From Sporosarcina cyprini (GTDB lineage Bacteria > Bacillota > Bacilli > Bacillales_A > Planococcaceae), in the NCBI RefSeq assembly GCF_022048975.1, contig NZ_JAKMHX010000024.1, positions 50,965 to 114,964 on the forward strand: a stretch of 64,000 nt of DNA, written 5' to 3'. This document shows, piece after piece, positions 18,416-27,638 of the stretch (its first letter is position 1; the number at the start of each line of letters is the position of its first letter). Both the position numbers and the translations under genes were made by a program. The notes beneath the pieces are model-generated. The model worked only from the letters and a program-made list of their open reading frames with translations, was not told the origin of the DNA and did no database searches.

Positions 18416-19822
18416 TCACACCAAACAAATCCGGTTCTTCCCTTCCTGCTTTGCCTGATACAGTGCCTGGTCTGCGAGATGGAACAATTCATCGAATGTT
18501 GAAATATGGCCGTGCTGATTATCTGCGATTCCGATGCTGCAGGTGATCGGGATGGACACGCCATCTGCCTTGATGTTCAGCTCTTGAATCGCTTTGATTA
18601 ATTGCTGCGCCTTTCGATGGCCGTCCTCTACTAGCATATGGCGCAAAAAGATGACGAACTCGTCGCCGCCAAAACGTGCCATTAAGTCTGAATTCCGCAG
18701 TTGTTGCCGGCAGGCCCTTCCCATTTCTTTAATGACGTTATCCCCGAAGAGGTGACCATATGTGTCGTTCATCGTCTTGAGATTGTCGAGATCGAGCGCA
18801 ATGCAGACAATGCTTTCCTTTGTCTGGACCGCATTTTGCAGCCATTCGTTCGCAGTCACTTCCATATAGCGGCGATTGTACAGGCCAGTCAAATAATCGA
18901 GGTGGACCTTTTTCTCCATTTCTGCCAGGCTGTGCTTCACTTCCATCCGGGCCACCGTCAATGCGATTTCATGCTCGCGAATGTCCTGCAGCAGCTCGAT
19001 ATATTCCTGCTGCACCTTGTAACCGAGCTCCATGTCTCCGGTCAGCTTGCACAGTTCCATCCTCTTGTTCTGGATGTTCTTCAGTAATTTCGTATCACTG
19101 ATTTCTTCCGCCACTTCCTTTGACTTATTCAACGCATGAAGGGCTTCGAGGTATTCTTCCTTCGCCATCCAGTACCGGCCGTACAGGTCAAATGTTTGCG
19201 CCTTTTCCCGCGGGAAGGAATCGAGCAACGGGCTGTTCACCATCTCCTCTACCATTCGGCCCGCTTCATCCAATTGGTTCAGTCCGATGTGTGCGTTCAC
19301 AACATTCAATTTCACTCGGTATTCCAGTATGGGCGTTACCGGTTCATGCTTTTTGGCTGCTTCCCACCCGTGGAGTGCCTGTTCTAATGCGGATGCATAA
19401 TCGCCTTCTGATGCATACACCGAACTGTAATTACTGTAAGCATTACTGACAATATTGTAATGGCCCAGCTCGATTCCTAATGAAATGACCTTTTCCAGTG
19501 TATCCTTCGCTTTACCATATTCTTTGTTATGCTCGTACAATAAAAACAAGATATTAAATCCATTTAAATGGTCATTTCTATCTCCATGATCCGCGACATA
19601 TTCCAAATAGAGATCGATGACATGGAAAGCTTCCGAAATGTCACCCAGGCAATAATAAGAGGCGGCCAGGATGATATAAGCTGTTAAGACAGATTTGTGA
19701 TCCTCCCATGCGAGCCCTTGCTCAAGAAGTTCATTGCTACATTCAATTGCTTCTTTATATTTTCCTTCCACCCGTAGTTGGGATGCTTTTTGTTGTAAGC
19801 TCCTCAATTCTTCTTTCTCCAT
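18416..19822 (-). CDS. TPR-containing diguanylate cyclase (GGDEF domain)
   Basis: About 468 residues, no signal peptide or membrane segment, so cytosolic. The first roughly 300 residues are helical TPR-like repeats, probably a protein-interaction or sensing module. The C-terminal GGDEF domain carries an intact active site (ARFGGDEFVIF, near residue 384), so it should make cyclic di-GMP from two GTP. An RxxD inhibitory site (RNSD) lies five residues before GGDEF, so product feedback is expected. The start is ATG 19822 with GAGGTG upstream. This is the only c-di-GMP enzyme in the window. It is notable because two class II c-di-GMP riboswitch candidates lie at about 34.0 and 41.3 kb. Confidence 0.9.
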   Translation of the reverse strand: MEKEELRSLQQKASQLRVEGKYKEAIECSNELLEQGLAWEDHKSVLTAYIILAASYYCLGDISEAFHVIDLYLEYVADHGDRNDHLNGFNILFLLYEHNKEYGKAKDTLEKVISLGIELGHYNIVSNAYSNYSSVYASEGDYASALEQALHGWEAAKKHEPVTPILEYRVKLNVVNAHIGLNQLDEAGRMVEEMVNSPLLDSFPREKAQTFDLYGRYWMAKEEYLEALHALNKSKEVAEEISDTKLLKNIQNKRMELCKLTGDMELGYKVQQEYIELLQDIREHEIALTVARMEVKHSLAEMEKKVHLDYLTGLYNRRYMEVTANEWLQNAVQTKESIVCIALDLDNLKTMNDTYGHLFGDNVIKEMGRACRQQLRNSDLMARFGGDEFVIFLRHMLVEDGHRKAQQLIKAIQELNIKADGVSIPITCSIGIADNQHGHISTFDELFHLADQALYQAKQEGKNRICLV

Positions 19823-19948
19823 GGATCTGCACCTCACATGTAGTAGTAAAAACGGACTATAAAAGATGAACTATATTATTACTATAGTATCATATCATTC
19901 TTGATAGTGAAACTATTATCCATTGGTATTTTCATTATAAAGGAAATT

Positions 19949-19988
19949 AGAAAGGACTTCATCCAATTATCTAGATGAAGTCCTTTCT
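19949..19988 (-). terminator. Hairpin after the DUF5050-like lipoprotein gene
   Basis: A perfect 15-base inverted repeat (19949-19963 with 19974-19988) lies 5 bases beyond the stop codon. The T run is weak, so it is a probable terminator. Confidence 0.7.
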
Positions 19989-19993
19989 AATTA

Positions 19994-21502
19994 TTAATAC
20001 TTAGGTGGGACGACCATCAATCTCGTCCCTGTCATGTCCTCAAAATAATACGTATCGCCAATGAGCTTGAAAGTGATATCCACCTCGATATCCCCTTGCT
20101 CGACGTGGATCGTATCTTCGTCCACTGCCTTCACACGGTATCCTGCATACCCGCCGTACGGCTGTCCACGTTTTTCGAAATTCACTCCGTAGGCCGCCAG
20201 TTTTTTCATGTCGTTTTCATCTACGGTAATGCTGCGAAGCAGTTCTGCGTCCAAGTTGATCATCGCATACAGCAACGTCTTAGTCGCCCCGAGGATATGG
20301 CCATTGTCGAAGTAATTATCGCCGCCCGTTAAGCGGGTGGATTCCTCTTCCTCCATCTCCGCGATAGTAAATGAATCGCGTCTTGCTAGCAATTCGTCAT
20401 AGATGCTATAGAGCTGGGCGTGGAAATCATCATCTGCAAGGTCATCCCAAGCGACATCGGACTCCGGTTCGTCAATGTCTTCATAATCAATCCCATACAA
20501 ATCAAATTGATCGCCATTGAGCAACAAATAGTTAACTCCTGTTGAATGCGGGCTGATAAAAGCCGCCTTGGCCTCAACTGCCGTGATGGGCATGCCGTCG
20601 AGTGTTTTCGATCCTATCGTTATGTATACACCTTGCGGTTGCTGCAAAATCATCCGGTTGTCATAGATAACGAAGTTTACAACTGGATCTTCCAGCAAAT
20701 GAAGTTTTTTCGTTCCGTCCAGCTTCCGTTTAAACAGTCGTTCGTTCTCAATAAAATATACCCAGTCCCCGACGATTTGATAGGAAGATAGCTCGCTCAC
20801 TTCCATAACAGTTGCTAGCCCTCCCGTTTCCACATCGATTGTATGCAGGAAGGTAACATAGGATGACCCTTTCAGCTGCGTTGTTGTAAAGTAGAGCTGT
20901 CCATCGCGAATATAAATGTCATTGATGATCCCCTCTGCTGGATCATCAAAAAGCGTCGTTAGTTTCCCGCCATTGCTGTCCATGCGCATGAGCACATCTG
21001 CAGAGGCATTGTCTGCCAATCTTTCTTTGCTGATGAAATACAGATGGTCTTGATACGCCAGGTATGTCATGATTAAATGCTCTTTTCCATCCTCAATCCG
21101 CAATTCCTGCTTATCCCGCCCGTTGCGCTTCACTTTCCAAAGCGCATTGCCTTTCATGTAATACACCCAATCGCCATCTACCGTCAATGAAGTGATTTTC
21201 GATTCGCCATCGGTCACTTCGTCGAGCAAATAATTCTTGCCGCCTTCCTCTTTGCTGTCACTAAACAGCATAGCCTGATTTGTATTGAACAGCCGCGATT
21301 CGCTTTCCCAAACTAAGCGTGCCGGCAGGACTGTCCCTTCCGTGTATAAGTCTGCCTCATTCGTCATGTCCCTGCTTTCGGTGACTGCCGCTTCTACTTT
21401 CTCAACGGATGGCTTCGTTGCTATTTCCTTCTCTGCTGTTTCTTTCGCACAACCGCCGACTAACAGTGCGATTGCGATGATCCCTGCGATCCTTCCTTTC
21501 AA
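19994..21502 (-). CDS. Lipoprotein with DUF5050-like beta-propeller
   Basis: About 502 residues. Lipoprotein signal ending LLVGGC near residue 18. The body has repeated blades of the type GDWVYYMKGN.LWKVKRNG and DGQLYFTT, typical of DUF5050/TolB-like propellers, followed by an unrelated C-terminal domain (about 390-502). TTG start with AAGGAGG upstream. It is divergent from the SLH/beta-propeller gene at 21695. Likely anchored on the outer face of the membrane. No enzymatic motif seen. Confidence 0.82.
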   Translation of the reverse strand: MKGRIAGIIAIALLVGGCAKETAEKEIATKPSVEKVEAAVTESRDMTNEADLYTEGTVLPARLVWESESRLFNTNQAMLFSDSKEEGGKNYLLDEVTDGESKITSLTVDGDWVYYMKGNALWKVKRNGRDKQELRIEDGKEHLIMTYLAYQDHLYFISKERLADNASADVLMRMDSNGGKLTTLFDDPAEGIINDIYIRDGQLYFTTTQLKGSSYVTFLHTIDVETGGLATVMEVSELSSYQIVGDWVYFIENERLFKRKLDGTKKLHLLEDPVVNFVIYDNRMILQQPQGVYITIGSKTLDGMPITAVEAKAAFISPHSTGVNYLLLNGDQFDLYGIDYEDIDEPESDVAWDDLADDDFHAQLYSIYDELLARRDSFTIAEMEEEESTRLTGGDNYFDNGHILGATKTLLYAMINLDAELLRSITVDENDMKKLAAYGVNFEKRGQPYGGYAGYRVKAVDEDTIHVEQGDIEVDITFKLIGDTYYFEDMTGTRLMVVPPKY

Positions 21503-21694
21503 GTGGTGTGCCTCCTTCGTATTTTTATATGCTAATTATACTGTCGCTTCATTTGAAATCTAAGTGACTATTTGACTATAAACAAGATAAAAATATAGAA
21601 CTAACTGTTTAATAATAGTGAAATCAACAGAGGATTCCTCCCTATAAATCATGGTACAGTATGTACGTATTTTTATTCATAAGGAGGAGGTCCC

Positions 21695-23509
21695 TTGAAA
21701 TTAAGAAGATTCCTGGTTTTATTGCTCATTCCTTTTTTATTCACATCTGTAACCGCGAAAGCGCAAAAAGCGCCTTTCAAAGATGTTCCCGCATCCCACT
21801 GGGCTTCCGACGCCATTATGTGGGCCCATGCGAACGGGCTTGTGAAGGGATATGCGGATGGCTCATACAAGCCGAATTCTAAATTGACAGAAGCGCAGCT
21901 AGTCGCGATTACCTTCCGCTATTTTTTGAATGATGAAGTGTCGGCCGTTGCCAATCAAAAGCATTGGTCAGATTCTTACTATGCCGCAGCGAAACAATAT
22001 GGGCTGCCGCTTAAAGGATATCAAACCCTTCAAAAGCGGAACGAACCCGCCACTCGCGGTCTGTACGCGGAGATATTGGGAAAACTCAATGGCGTGGAAG
22101 GCAATCTTGCGGATATCGTGGACTGGATGTATGAACAGGGCATCACGACAGGACGTACTGGCACAGGTTCAAAACTTGACCAATACGATCCGAATGGTAC
22201 GATCACGCGTGCCCATGCAGCCGCCTTCTTCCAGCGCCTGTCGAATCTCGGCATCTCAAAACCTGCAGACTCGGCTGAAAAGGACGAAGTAGCAACAGAT
22301 TCTAAACCGCTCAACGTGCCTCCGTTCAGATCAGGCACCGGGCTTGCGAACGGCTTTGACACGACAGCAGTTCAACCAACCGCTACTGCCTGGAATCGTT
22401 TGTCCCGATTCAGCGGGCCGGCGAAATTCAAGGAAGCGTGGCATATTTCCTTCGACTATGACCGGGCACCTGGCTCACTTTTCACTTTGACCCACTCGCC
22501 TGTCATCGGCAGGGATGGCACGCTGTATGTGCAAGAAGGATTTTTATACGACCCGAGCGAGGCTGGCAAGCTGTACGCCATTGATCCGAACGGAAAACTG
22601 CTATGGGAGCGCACGATCGGATCAGGAAAAGCTTCCCCAGTTATCGGGAAAGACGGAACGATTTACGCGTATGGAGACGTGTCTCTATTCGCATTCTCTC
22701 CGAGCGGAAAAATGAAATGGGAAAAGAAATTAGGCGTGAATGGATCGCTCACGCTGGATAGCGAAGGACGTGTCATCGCCACCTACACGCCATTTGTCGG
22801 AGAAGGACTGAAGGTTGCAGCTATCCAGCCTGACGGAAAAGAAGCATGGAGCCGCGCGATCGACGAAGACTCACGATCCGCTGCCAGCCGTTATCCGGTT
22901 GTCGCCGAAAACGGAACAATCTATATGCTGGGACGCACCGGCAATCTGTTTACCCTTGCGCCAAATGGCACAACGAAATGGGTAACTCAAACAAAAGCAT
23001 ATGACGGCACCTTATCACTTGGCCCGGACGGTACGGTTTACATCGCAGCGACCTATTTCGCACTCGAAGCAGATGATCACATCTCAAACGGTGGTATCGT
23101 GGCTATTACTCCGGACGGCAAGGAGAAGTGGCGCAGCGATGCAGTCGAACCAACCACCTTGTCATCTATCATTGCCTGCCCGAATGGACTGCTGTATGTC
23201 GCTGGACATAACAAAATTGCAGCTCTTAATCCAAATGGGCAAACTGCTTGGACATATGAAAATACAGACGACTTCGGCCAAGCCGCTCTCACGGTTGATG
23301 CAAACGGCACTTTGTACAGCATCTGGAAACTGTACAATTCCGCTGATACGATTATTACCTTTACAGGCGACGGCCACATGTTGCAGAAATACACACTTCC
23401 GAATGTGGATGAGGAAGCTGACAGTAACTTGTTGATTGGCCATGATCGGTCGGTTTATTTGGCTGTTTCACATGAGGCGTATAATCGACTTTATAAGCTT
23501 GGGGAGTAA
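21695..23509 (+). CDS. SLH-anchored PQQ-like beta-propeller surface protein
   Basis: 604 residues: signal peptide (about 1-26), three SLH domains (about 28-190), a linker, and a beta-propeller made of repeated units such as GTLYVQEG.....LYAIDPNGKLLWE and KDGTIYAYGD....FSPSGKMKWEKK, characteristic of PQQ/YWTD-like blades without a cofactor requirement. The TTG start at 21695 has AAGGAGGAGG 4 bases upstream. It would be bound to wall polymer through the SLH domains and display a propeller for binding or scaffolding. Single-gene unit with a terminator. Confidence 0.9.
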   Translation: MKLRRFLVLLLIPFLFTSVTAKAQKAPFKDVPASHWASDAIMWAHANGLVKGYADGSYKPNSKLTEAQLVAITFRYFLNDEVSAVANQKHWSDSYYAAAKQYGLPLKGYQTLQKRNEPATRGLYAEILGKLNGVEGNLADIVDWMYEQGITTGRTGTGSKLDQYDPNGTITRAHAAAFFQRLSNLGISKPADSAEKDEVATDSKPLNVPPFRSGTGLANGFDTTAVQPTATAWNRLSRFSGPAKFKEAWHISFDYDRAPGSLFTLTHSPVIGRDGTLYVQEGFLYDPSEAGKLYAIDPNGKLLWERTIGSGKASPVIGKDGTIYAYGDVSLFAFSPSGKMKWEKKLGVNGSLTLDSEGRVIATYTPFVGEGLKVAAIQPDGKEAWSRAIDEDSRSAASRYPVVAENGTIYMLGRTGNLFTLAPNGTTKWVTQTKAYDGTLSLGPDGTVYIAATYFALEADDHISNGGIVAITPDGKEKWRSDAVEPTTLSSIIACPNGLLYVAGHNKIAALNPNGQTAWTYENTDDFGQAALTVDANGTLYSIWKLYNSADTIITFTGDGHMLQKYTLPNVDEEADSNLLIGHDRSVYLAVSHEAYNRLYKLGE

Positions 23510-23531
23510 TTTGTATTTGGATTAATTGTTT

Positions 23532-23572
23532 AAAACCACTTGGTTGCTACGCTTGGCCAAGTGGTTTTCATT
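23532..23572 (+). terminator. Terminator of the SLH/beta-propeller gene
   Basis: AAAACCACTTGG (23532-23543) pairs perfectly with CCAAGTGGTTTT (23557-23568). Its core resembles the terminator after the next two-gene unit. Confidence 0.88.
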
Positions 23573-23700
23573 ACTTCCAACTTCTCGATTTGGACAATTG
23601 GAAGAGACACCTAAGTCTGAATGCCTGTACAAATCACATTAACTTCATTTGTATGTATAATTGAAAAGAATAATAAAAATCAATCATTTAGGAGGACCAA

Positions 23701-25374
23701 ATGTCCATTCAGAAATACATTAAAGAGCATATCGATCTCTTAGGAAATAGTACGTATACAGCACCCTCCATCCCAGACAAAAAACTAAACGGCGCTATCA
23801 CTTCTTATGCACAAGACGTGAATTTGGAACACGTTGTTGCCCTCCAGGACACATCCATTCTTTCATCTGGAAAAGAAGGCTGCTTATTTCTGGGTGCTGC
23901 CGTTTATTTAAAGACCGCCTTTGAGAAGCCTCTCAAATTGGAATACGCCTCGATTGAGTCCGTTTCCTATTCGACTTTTGAAAAGGCAGGAAGCTTTGGG
24001 AAACTGAAGCGTGTTGAACAAGTGGAAGCGATCATGAAGGATGGCACTACGCACGACTTAACATCCCTTTTACTGAATGTTAACTTGCAAGGCTTTGCGG
24101 AATTGATCAACGGCATATTGGCAGTGGCGGAAAACGGCAAAGACTTTGTGAATACATCACAAATCACCCCTCTTTCCGAGATGACCGAGGAGATTAAGGT
24201 GAATTACATTAAACTTGTCGCAAACTTTGCCTATTCTGATGATCAAACCATCGATGTCTATGAATACACCGAAATCATCTCCCTTCTTTCCCGGATTGAA
24301 CTCAGTTCATCGAGGCGGCTGGAAATCAGAAGTTATTTGAGTCATGTGGAAAATATGTTATCTACCGAAGAATTGCTTACTGCACTACAAGATACTGTTG
24401 AAGAAGGCAGCTTCGAGATTTTAAGCAAGTCTTTATTTAAAGATATCCTCTACATATTTGGAACACAGCATAACATCCAGGAGTGGACCCAAAACTCGTT
24501 TTTAACTGAGCTAGCCCGTTCACTCTGTATTACCACTGAGGAAATCGAATTGATTATCGCCGCCATCAAAAATGATGAGGATATCCTGAAGCATCGTAAA
24601 AATGATTCCCAAATTAAAAAGTCGATGAAGGACCTGTCCGCTAAAGCTGTGGCCGTAGGATTGCCGATGGCGGCTATCTACTTTTCCGGATCCGTTGTCG
24701 GATTAAGTGCGGCGGGCATCACGTCAGGCCTTGCGGCTATGGGGATGGGAGGGCTTCTTGGATTCTCTAGCATGTTCACTGGGATCGGGACACTCGTCAT
24801 ATTAGGCGTCGGCACCTATCACGGATTAAAGAAAGTGAGCGGCATCAGTGATTTAGAGAACAATAAACAGCGGGAATTCATGTTACAGGCCATCATCCGC
24901 AATTCGCAAAAGTCCCTCTCCTATTTAATCGAGGACATTAATGCGATCACACAGCAATTAATGGTGGAAATGAAAAAAAGCAATGAGAATTCCGAGAAGA
25001 TCCAGCAGTTGTCCAAAATGCTCGACATGTTAAGCAGAGGGGCTCAAATGAGTGCGGAAAAGCAAAATACATCTCAAATCGAACAGGTAATTACAAAATT
25101 GCCTCCAAAATTAGATATGGACCGGCTCATGGGCTTAACGAACAAACCGACACTCGAGAAAGTCCGCCAATTCATACTGTCCTGTTACGAAGCGTTACCT
25201 GTTGTCCAAGGCAATGAACAATCTACAATAAAACCTGAATTCACTTTACGTGAAGGGCTTACACTCTCTGAAGTGGAAAGCCTCCACAATTGCTTTACAG
25301 AAATCGAATACAATAAAGTAACACAGGCTGTTTTTGCAAGCGCTACGACAAAAGCGAAAAACTTATTTAGGTGA
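23701..25374 (+). CDS. Uncharacterised membrane-associated protein, TerB-like and PH-like segments
   Basis: 557 residues, function unknown. Residues about 30-150 look like a bacterial PH-like domain (VVALQDTSILSSGKEG, then LEYASIESVSY). Residues about 165-230 resemble a TerB-type acidic helical domain (YIKLVANFAYSDDQ.ID..E). From about 315 to 380 is a glycine- and alanine-rich hydrophobic segment (GLSAAGITSGLAAMGMGG...) able to form one or two membrane passes, followed by a coiled-coil region. AGGAGG precedes the ATG by 6 bases. The downstream gene starts about 5 bases after this stop, so the two are translationally linked. These domain readings are by eye; the pair is not a system I recognise. 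Confidence 0.72.
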   Translation: MSIQKYIKEHIDLLGNSTYTAPSIPDKKLNGAITSYAQDVNLEHVVALQDTSILSSGKEGCLFLGAAVYLKTAFEKPLKLEYASIESVSYSTFEKAGSFGKLKRVEQVEAIMKDGTTHDLTSLLLNVNLQGFAELINGILAVAENGKDFVNTSQITPLSEMTEEIKVNYIKLVANFAYSDDQTIDVYEYTEIISLLSRIELSSSRRLEIRSYLSHVENMLSTEELLTALQDTVEEGSFEILSKSLFKDILYIFGTQHNIQEWTQNSFLTELARSLCITTEEIELIIAAIKNDEDILKHRKNDSQIKKSMKDLSAKAVAVGLPMAAIYFSGSVVGLSAAGITSGLAAMGMGGLLGFSSMFTGIGTLVILGVGTYHGLKKVSGISDLENNKQREFMLQAIIRNSQKSLSYLIEDINAITQQLMVEMKKSNENSEKIQQLSKMLDMLSRGAQMSAEKQNTSQIEQVITKLPPKLDMDRLMGLTNKPTLEKVRQFILSCYEALPVVQGNEQSTIKPEFTLREGLTLSEVESLHNCFTEIEYNKVTQAVFASATTKAKNLFR

Positions 25375-25379
25375 TGCGG

Positions 25380-26915
25380 ATGAAAAACAATCATTTGTCT
25401 TCGAAAGCAATTGATGAGAGTGCAAAAGTGCTGCTCGTTCAGAAACATATGGCGGATCAGGCTGGGCAAGTGATCGGACATGTCCAAGATGATCTACAAC
25501 AGCTCAGTGAACTGCAAGACGCGCAAAGTGACGCCTTAGACGATCTATTAAGACGAGCCGGGCAACTAGCCAATGACCAGTTGATTGAACCCGTAGCAAC
25601 TCCTAAATTCGCTGAATTGAATTGGCACAACTATGAACGATTAGATACTGTAGAAACTTCAGATCATGAGGCATGGAAAGACTTCCTCGCGAAGATGGAA
25701 GGCTTTGGGTCTGCTCGTGGAATCGATACACGACAAGATCCGTTCGATCAGTTATTAAGCACAAAGGAAAAAGCTGAACTCACCCGCCAAATCAGGGAAG
25801 ATTACAAAATGGCTTCCCCTAATTGTGATAAATACGACTATATCATCGCCGCTTCTTGTGGGGCAGTCGCCGGTTTGATTGACAGCATTTTCGTAGGCAT
25901 ACCAGGCGACAGTAAATTAGGAAAATGGACCGATCAGCAAGTGGACAACGTCGTAGTGAAGTTTGCCAAAACCGTCTGGCGTTCAGATAAAAACGGCGGT
26001 GCGCAGCTTCGGACGGAACCTGAAAATATAGCCCAAGCCATCGGATACTTAGAACGCAGATTCAAAGTGAACTACGATGCTCGCTATGCAGCGGACTTAC
26101 ATATGGGGAATGCAACGCTAAACATGCGGCCGAGCGACCACCATCTAAAATCGTTAGGCCACTCGCCAGACATCATTGGCCTCTTTTTCTCCATCCTGGA
26201 CCAGTTCACTGGAAAGGCCAGCTTCATAGCAGACGGCCGTATCATTCGCCTTCAGCCAATCGAAGGATCAGATACATTTGAACTGAGGGGCGGAAACTTT
26301 ATCGCCAAGCTGTACTGCGGGTTTGCCAACTGGCTGGGCCACCTCATGTCTGACATTGCAGGCTCCAGCGGCACGAGAGGACATATGGACGGAAGGCGGG
26401 GTGCCGGCATTCCAATTCCCTTCTACTCCCTGTTCCAATTATGCGATTTTGGCTCTATCCAAGTAAACGGCCAAAGTAAAACATTTGCGGAGTTTTCAAC
26501 CGCAGTTTTCGAATCGGGCTACGATGCCCGTTTCGGAATCACCATGGCGATTCCCGTCATTTTCAACGAATTAGCCATTCGCCTAGCATGGGCACTGAAA
26601 AGCAAGTTCTATCACAAAAGAAGCTGGAAAGAGTCCATACCGATTGGCAGCAAACCCGAACTGAGACGAATGCTCCTCGTCGGACACGGCACTCTTTGCC
26701 TGCTGGATGGTACTGATGCTGGCTTACGCTCGGGAGGAAACCCTCTTCTGTTCGCCACTCGGCTCAATATGGTTGCCTGGTCGAGGTTAGCATTTAGCGG
26801 ACTTCTTGAAGTGCGCAGTCTGTATAAGGAGAAAGGGATTGATTTGCAGGCGCTTGAGAGGGATGTGGAGAAGGAGTGGGAGCGGTTGTTTGGGGGGAAT
26901 AGAGAATTACAATAA
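25380..26915 (+). CDS. Uncharacterised partner protein of the TerB-like gene
   Basis: About 511 residues, no signal peptide, function unknown. The first 60 residues are a Gln/Asp-rich coiled coil. Around residue 160 a small hydrophobic glycine-rich stretch (ASCGAVAGLIDSIFVGIPG) recalls the glycine-rich segment of the upstream gene. The C-terminal half has conserved-looking blocks (GGNFIAKLYCGFANWLGHL, then LVGHGTLCLLDGTDAGLR) with His and Asp residues, but no family motif I can name. The chosen ATG at 25380 has an AGGTGAT match; GTG 25371 and ATG 25374, which overlap the upstream stop, are alternatives. It is followed by a strong terminator, so the unit is exactly two genes. Confidence 0.72.
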   Translation: MKNNHLSSKAIDESAKVLLVQKHMADQAGQVIGHVQDDLQQLSELQDAQSDALDDLLRRAGQLANDQLIEPVATPKFAELNWHNYERLDTVETSDHEAWKDFLAKMEGFGSARGIDTRQDPFDQLLSTKEKAELTRQIREDYKMASPNCDKYDYIIAASCGAVAGLIDSIFVGIPGDSKLGKWTDQQVDNVVVKFAKTVWRSDKNGGAQLRTEPENIAQAIGYLERRFKVNYDARYAADLHMGNATLNMRPSDHHLKSLGHSPDIIGLFFSILDQFTGKASFIADGRIIRLQPIEGSDTFELRGGNFIAKLYCGFANWLGHLMSDIAGSSGTRGHMDGRRGAGIPIPFYSLFQLCDFGSIQVNGQSKTFAEFSTAVFESGYDARFGITMAIPVIFNELAIRLAWALKSKFYHKRSWKESIPIGSKPELRRMLLVGHGTLCLLDGTDAGLRSGGNPLLFATRLNMVAWSRLAFSGLLEVRSLYKEKGIDLQALERDVEKEWERLFGGNRELQ

Positions 26916-26929
26916 TATCATTTTAAGTG

Positions 26930-26975
26930 AGAACCCACTTGGCTATTAATAATGACTAGTCAAGTGGGTTCTTCT
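26930..26975 (+). terminator. Terminator of the two-gene unknown unit
   Basis: AGAACCCACTTG (26930-26941) pairs perfectly with CAAGTGGGTTCT (26961-26972). Confidence 0.82.
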
Positions 26976-27198
26976 AAATTTCATTTCCCATTCTATTCGG
27001 TCTTTGAATCGTTTACTCTATCCGTTTCTATTATGACACTGGTCTTCATTCTTCCACCTAAGGGCGAACGGAAGTAGCTTCCGTTCGGTCACCTTTTGAC
27101 CTTCATCCGTTCCATCTGCGGAATCACTCTTCACCTCTTCCCACAAGGAAGGAATATAGGTTTATTAAAGTCGTGTCCTACTATGGTAAAGACATATT

Positions 27199-27321
27199 AT
27201 GAGAAAATACGTGTTCGCTATAGCAATCTTGGCTCTCCTCTTTTTTTCATCTGGTCAAACGTATGTGCAGCAAACCATTTTGCCTACTTTGAAACAACGG
27301 CTTATGAACAAACCACTATGA
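27199..27321 (+). pseudogene. Truncated second copy of the VanZ gene 5' end
   Basis: A 40-codon frame, MRKYVFAIAILALLFFSSGQ..., closely matches the first 40 residues of the intact VanZ gene at 30229 and then ends in TGA. Similarity extends into the untranslated side: both copies carry TATGGT followed by 11 bases and ATG. It is a partial duplication lacking everything after the first helix. A hairpin-terminator follows within about 10 bases, so a short transcript could still be made. Confidence 0.75.
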
Positions 27322-27331
27322 GACCATATAA

Positions 27332-27376
27332 AAAAGTGCAAGCATGCTACTATTAGCCATGCCTGCACTTTTTATG
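27332..27376 (+). terminator. Terminator after the VanZ fragment
   Basis: AAAAGTGCAAGCATG (27332-27346) pairs with CATGCCTGCACTTTT (27357-27371), with one mismatch. The remaining stretch to 27638 holds a perfect 8-base inverted repeat near 27496-27520 and no supportable gene. Confidence 0.72.
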
Positions 27377-27638
27377 TTTCTGTTTGCTCATCAATCTATC
27401 TTTACTTACCGCTTACCCCTCCTTCACCATCTACAGGTTTCACACACGGTACATATTTCGTAGAGGGTGAAGGAGTAAGCCCAGATTACACTTGATAATG
27501 CGCACATGCGAGACTGACATGTGCGAAGTTACCGGTCTCAACATGACGTTTCCAATCTTATCAATCCTAGTCGCATTTTCCGCAAAAGCTGTTCTCCCGG
27601 TAGTTGTAAATACAGACATGACCAAAGTATAGTACAAC

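Noticed and set aside
27440..27637. 65-codon minus-strand frame after the broken SLH gene
   Set aside because: No ribosome binding site or recognisable domain; probably non-coding.
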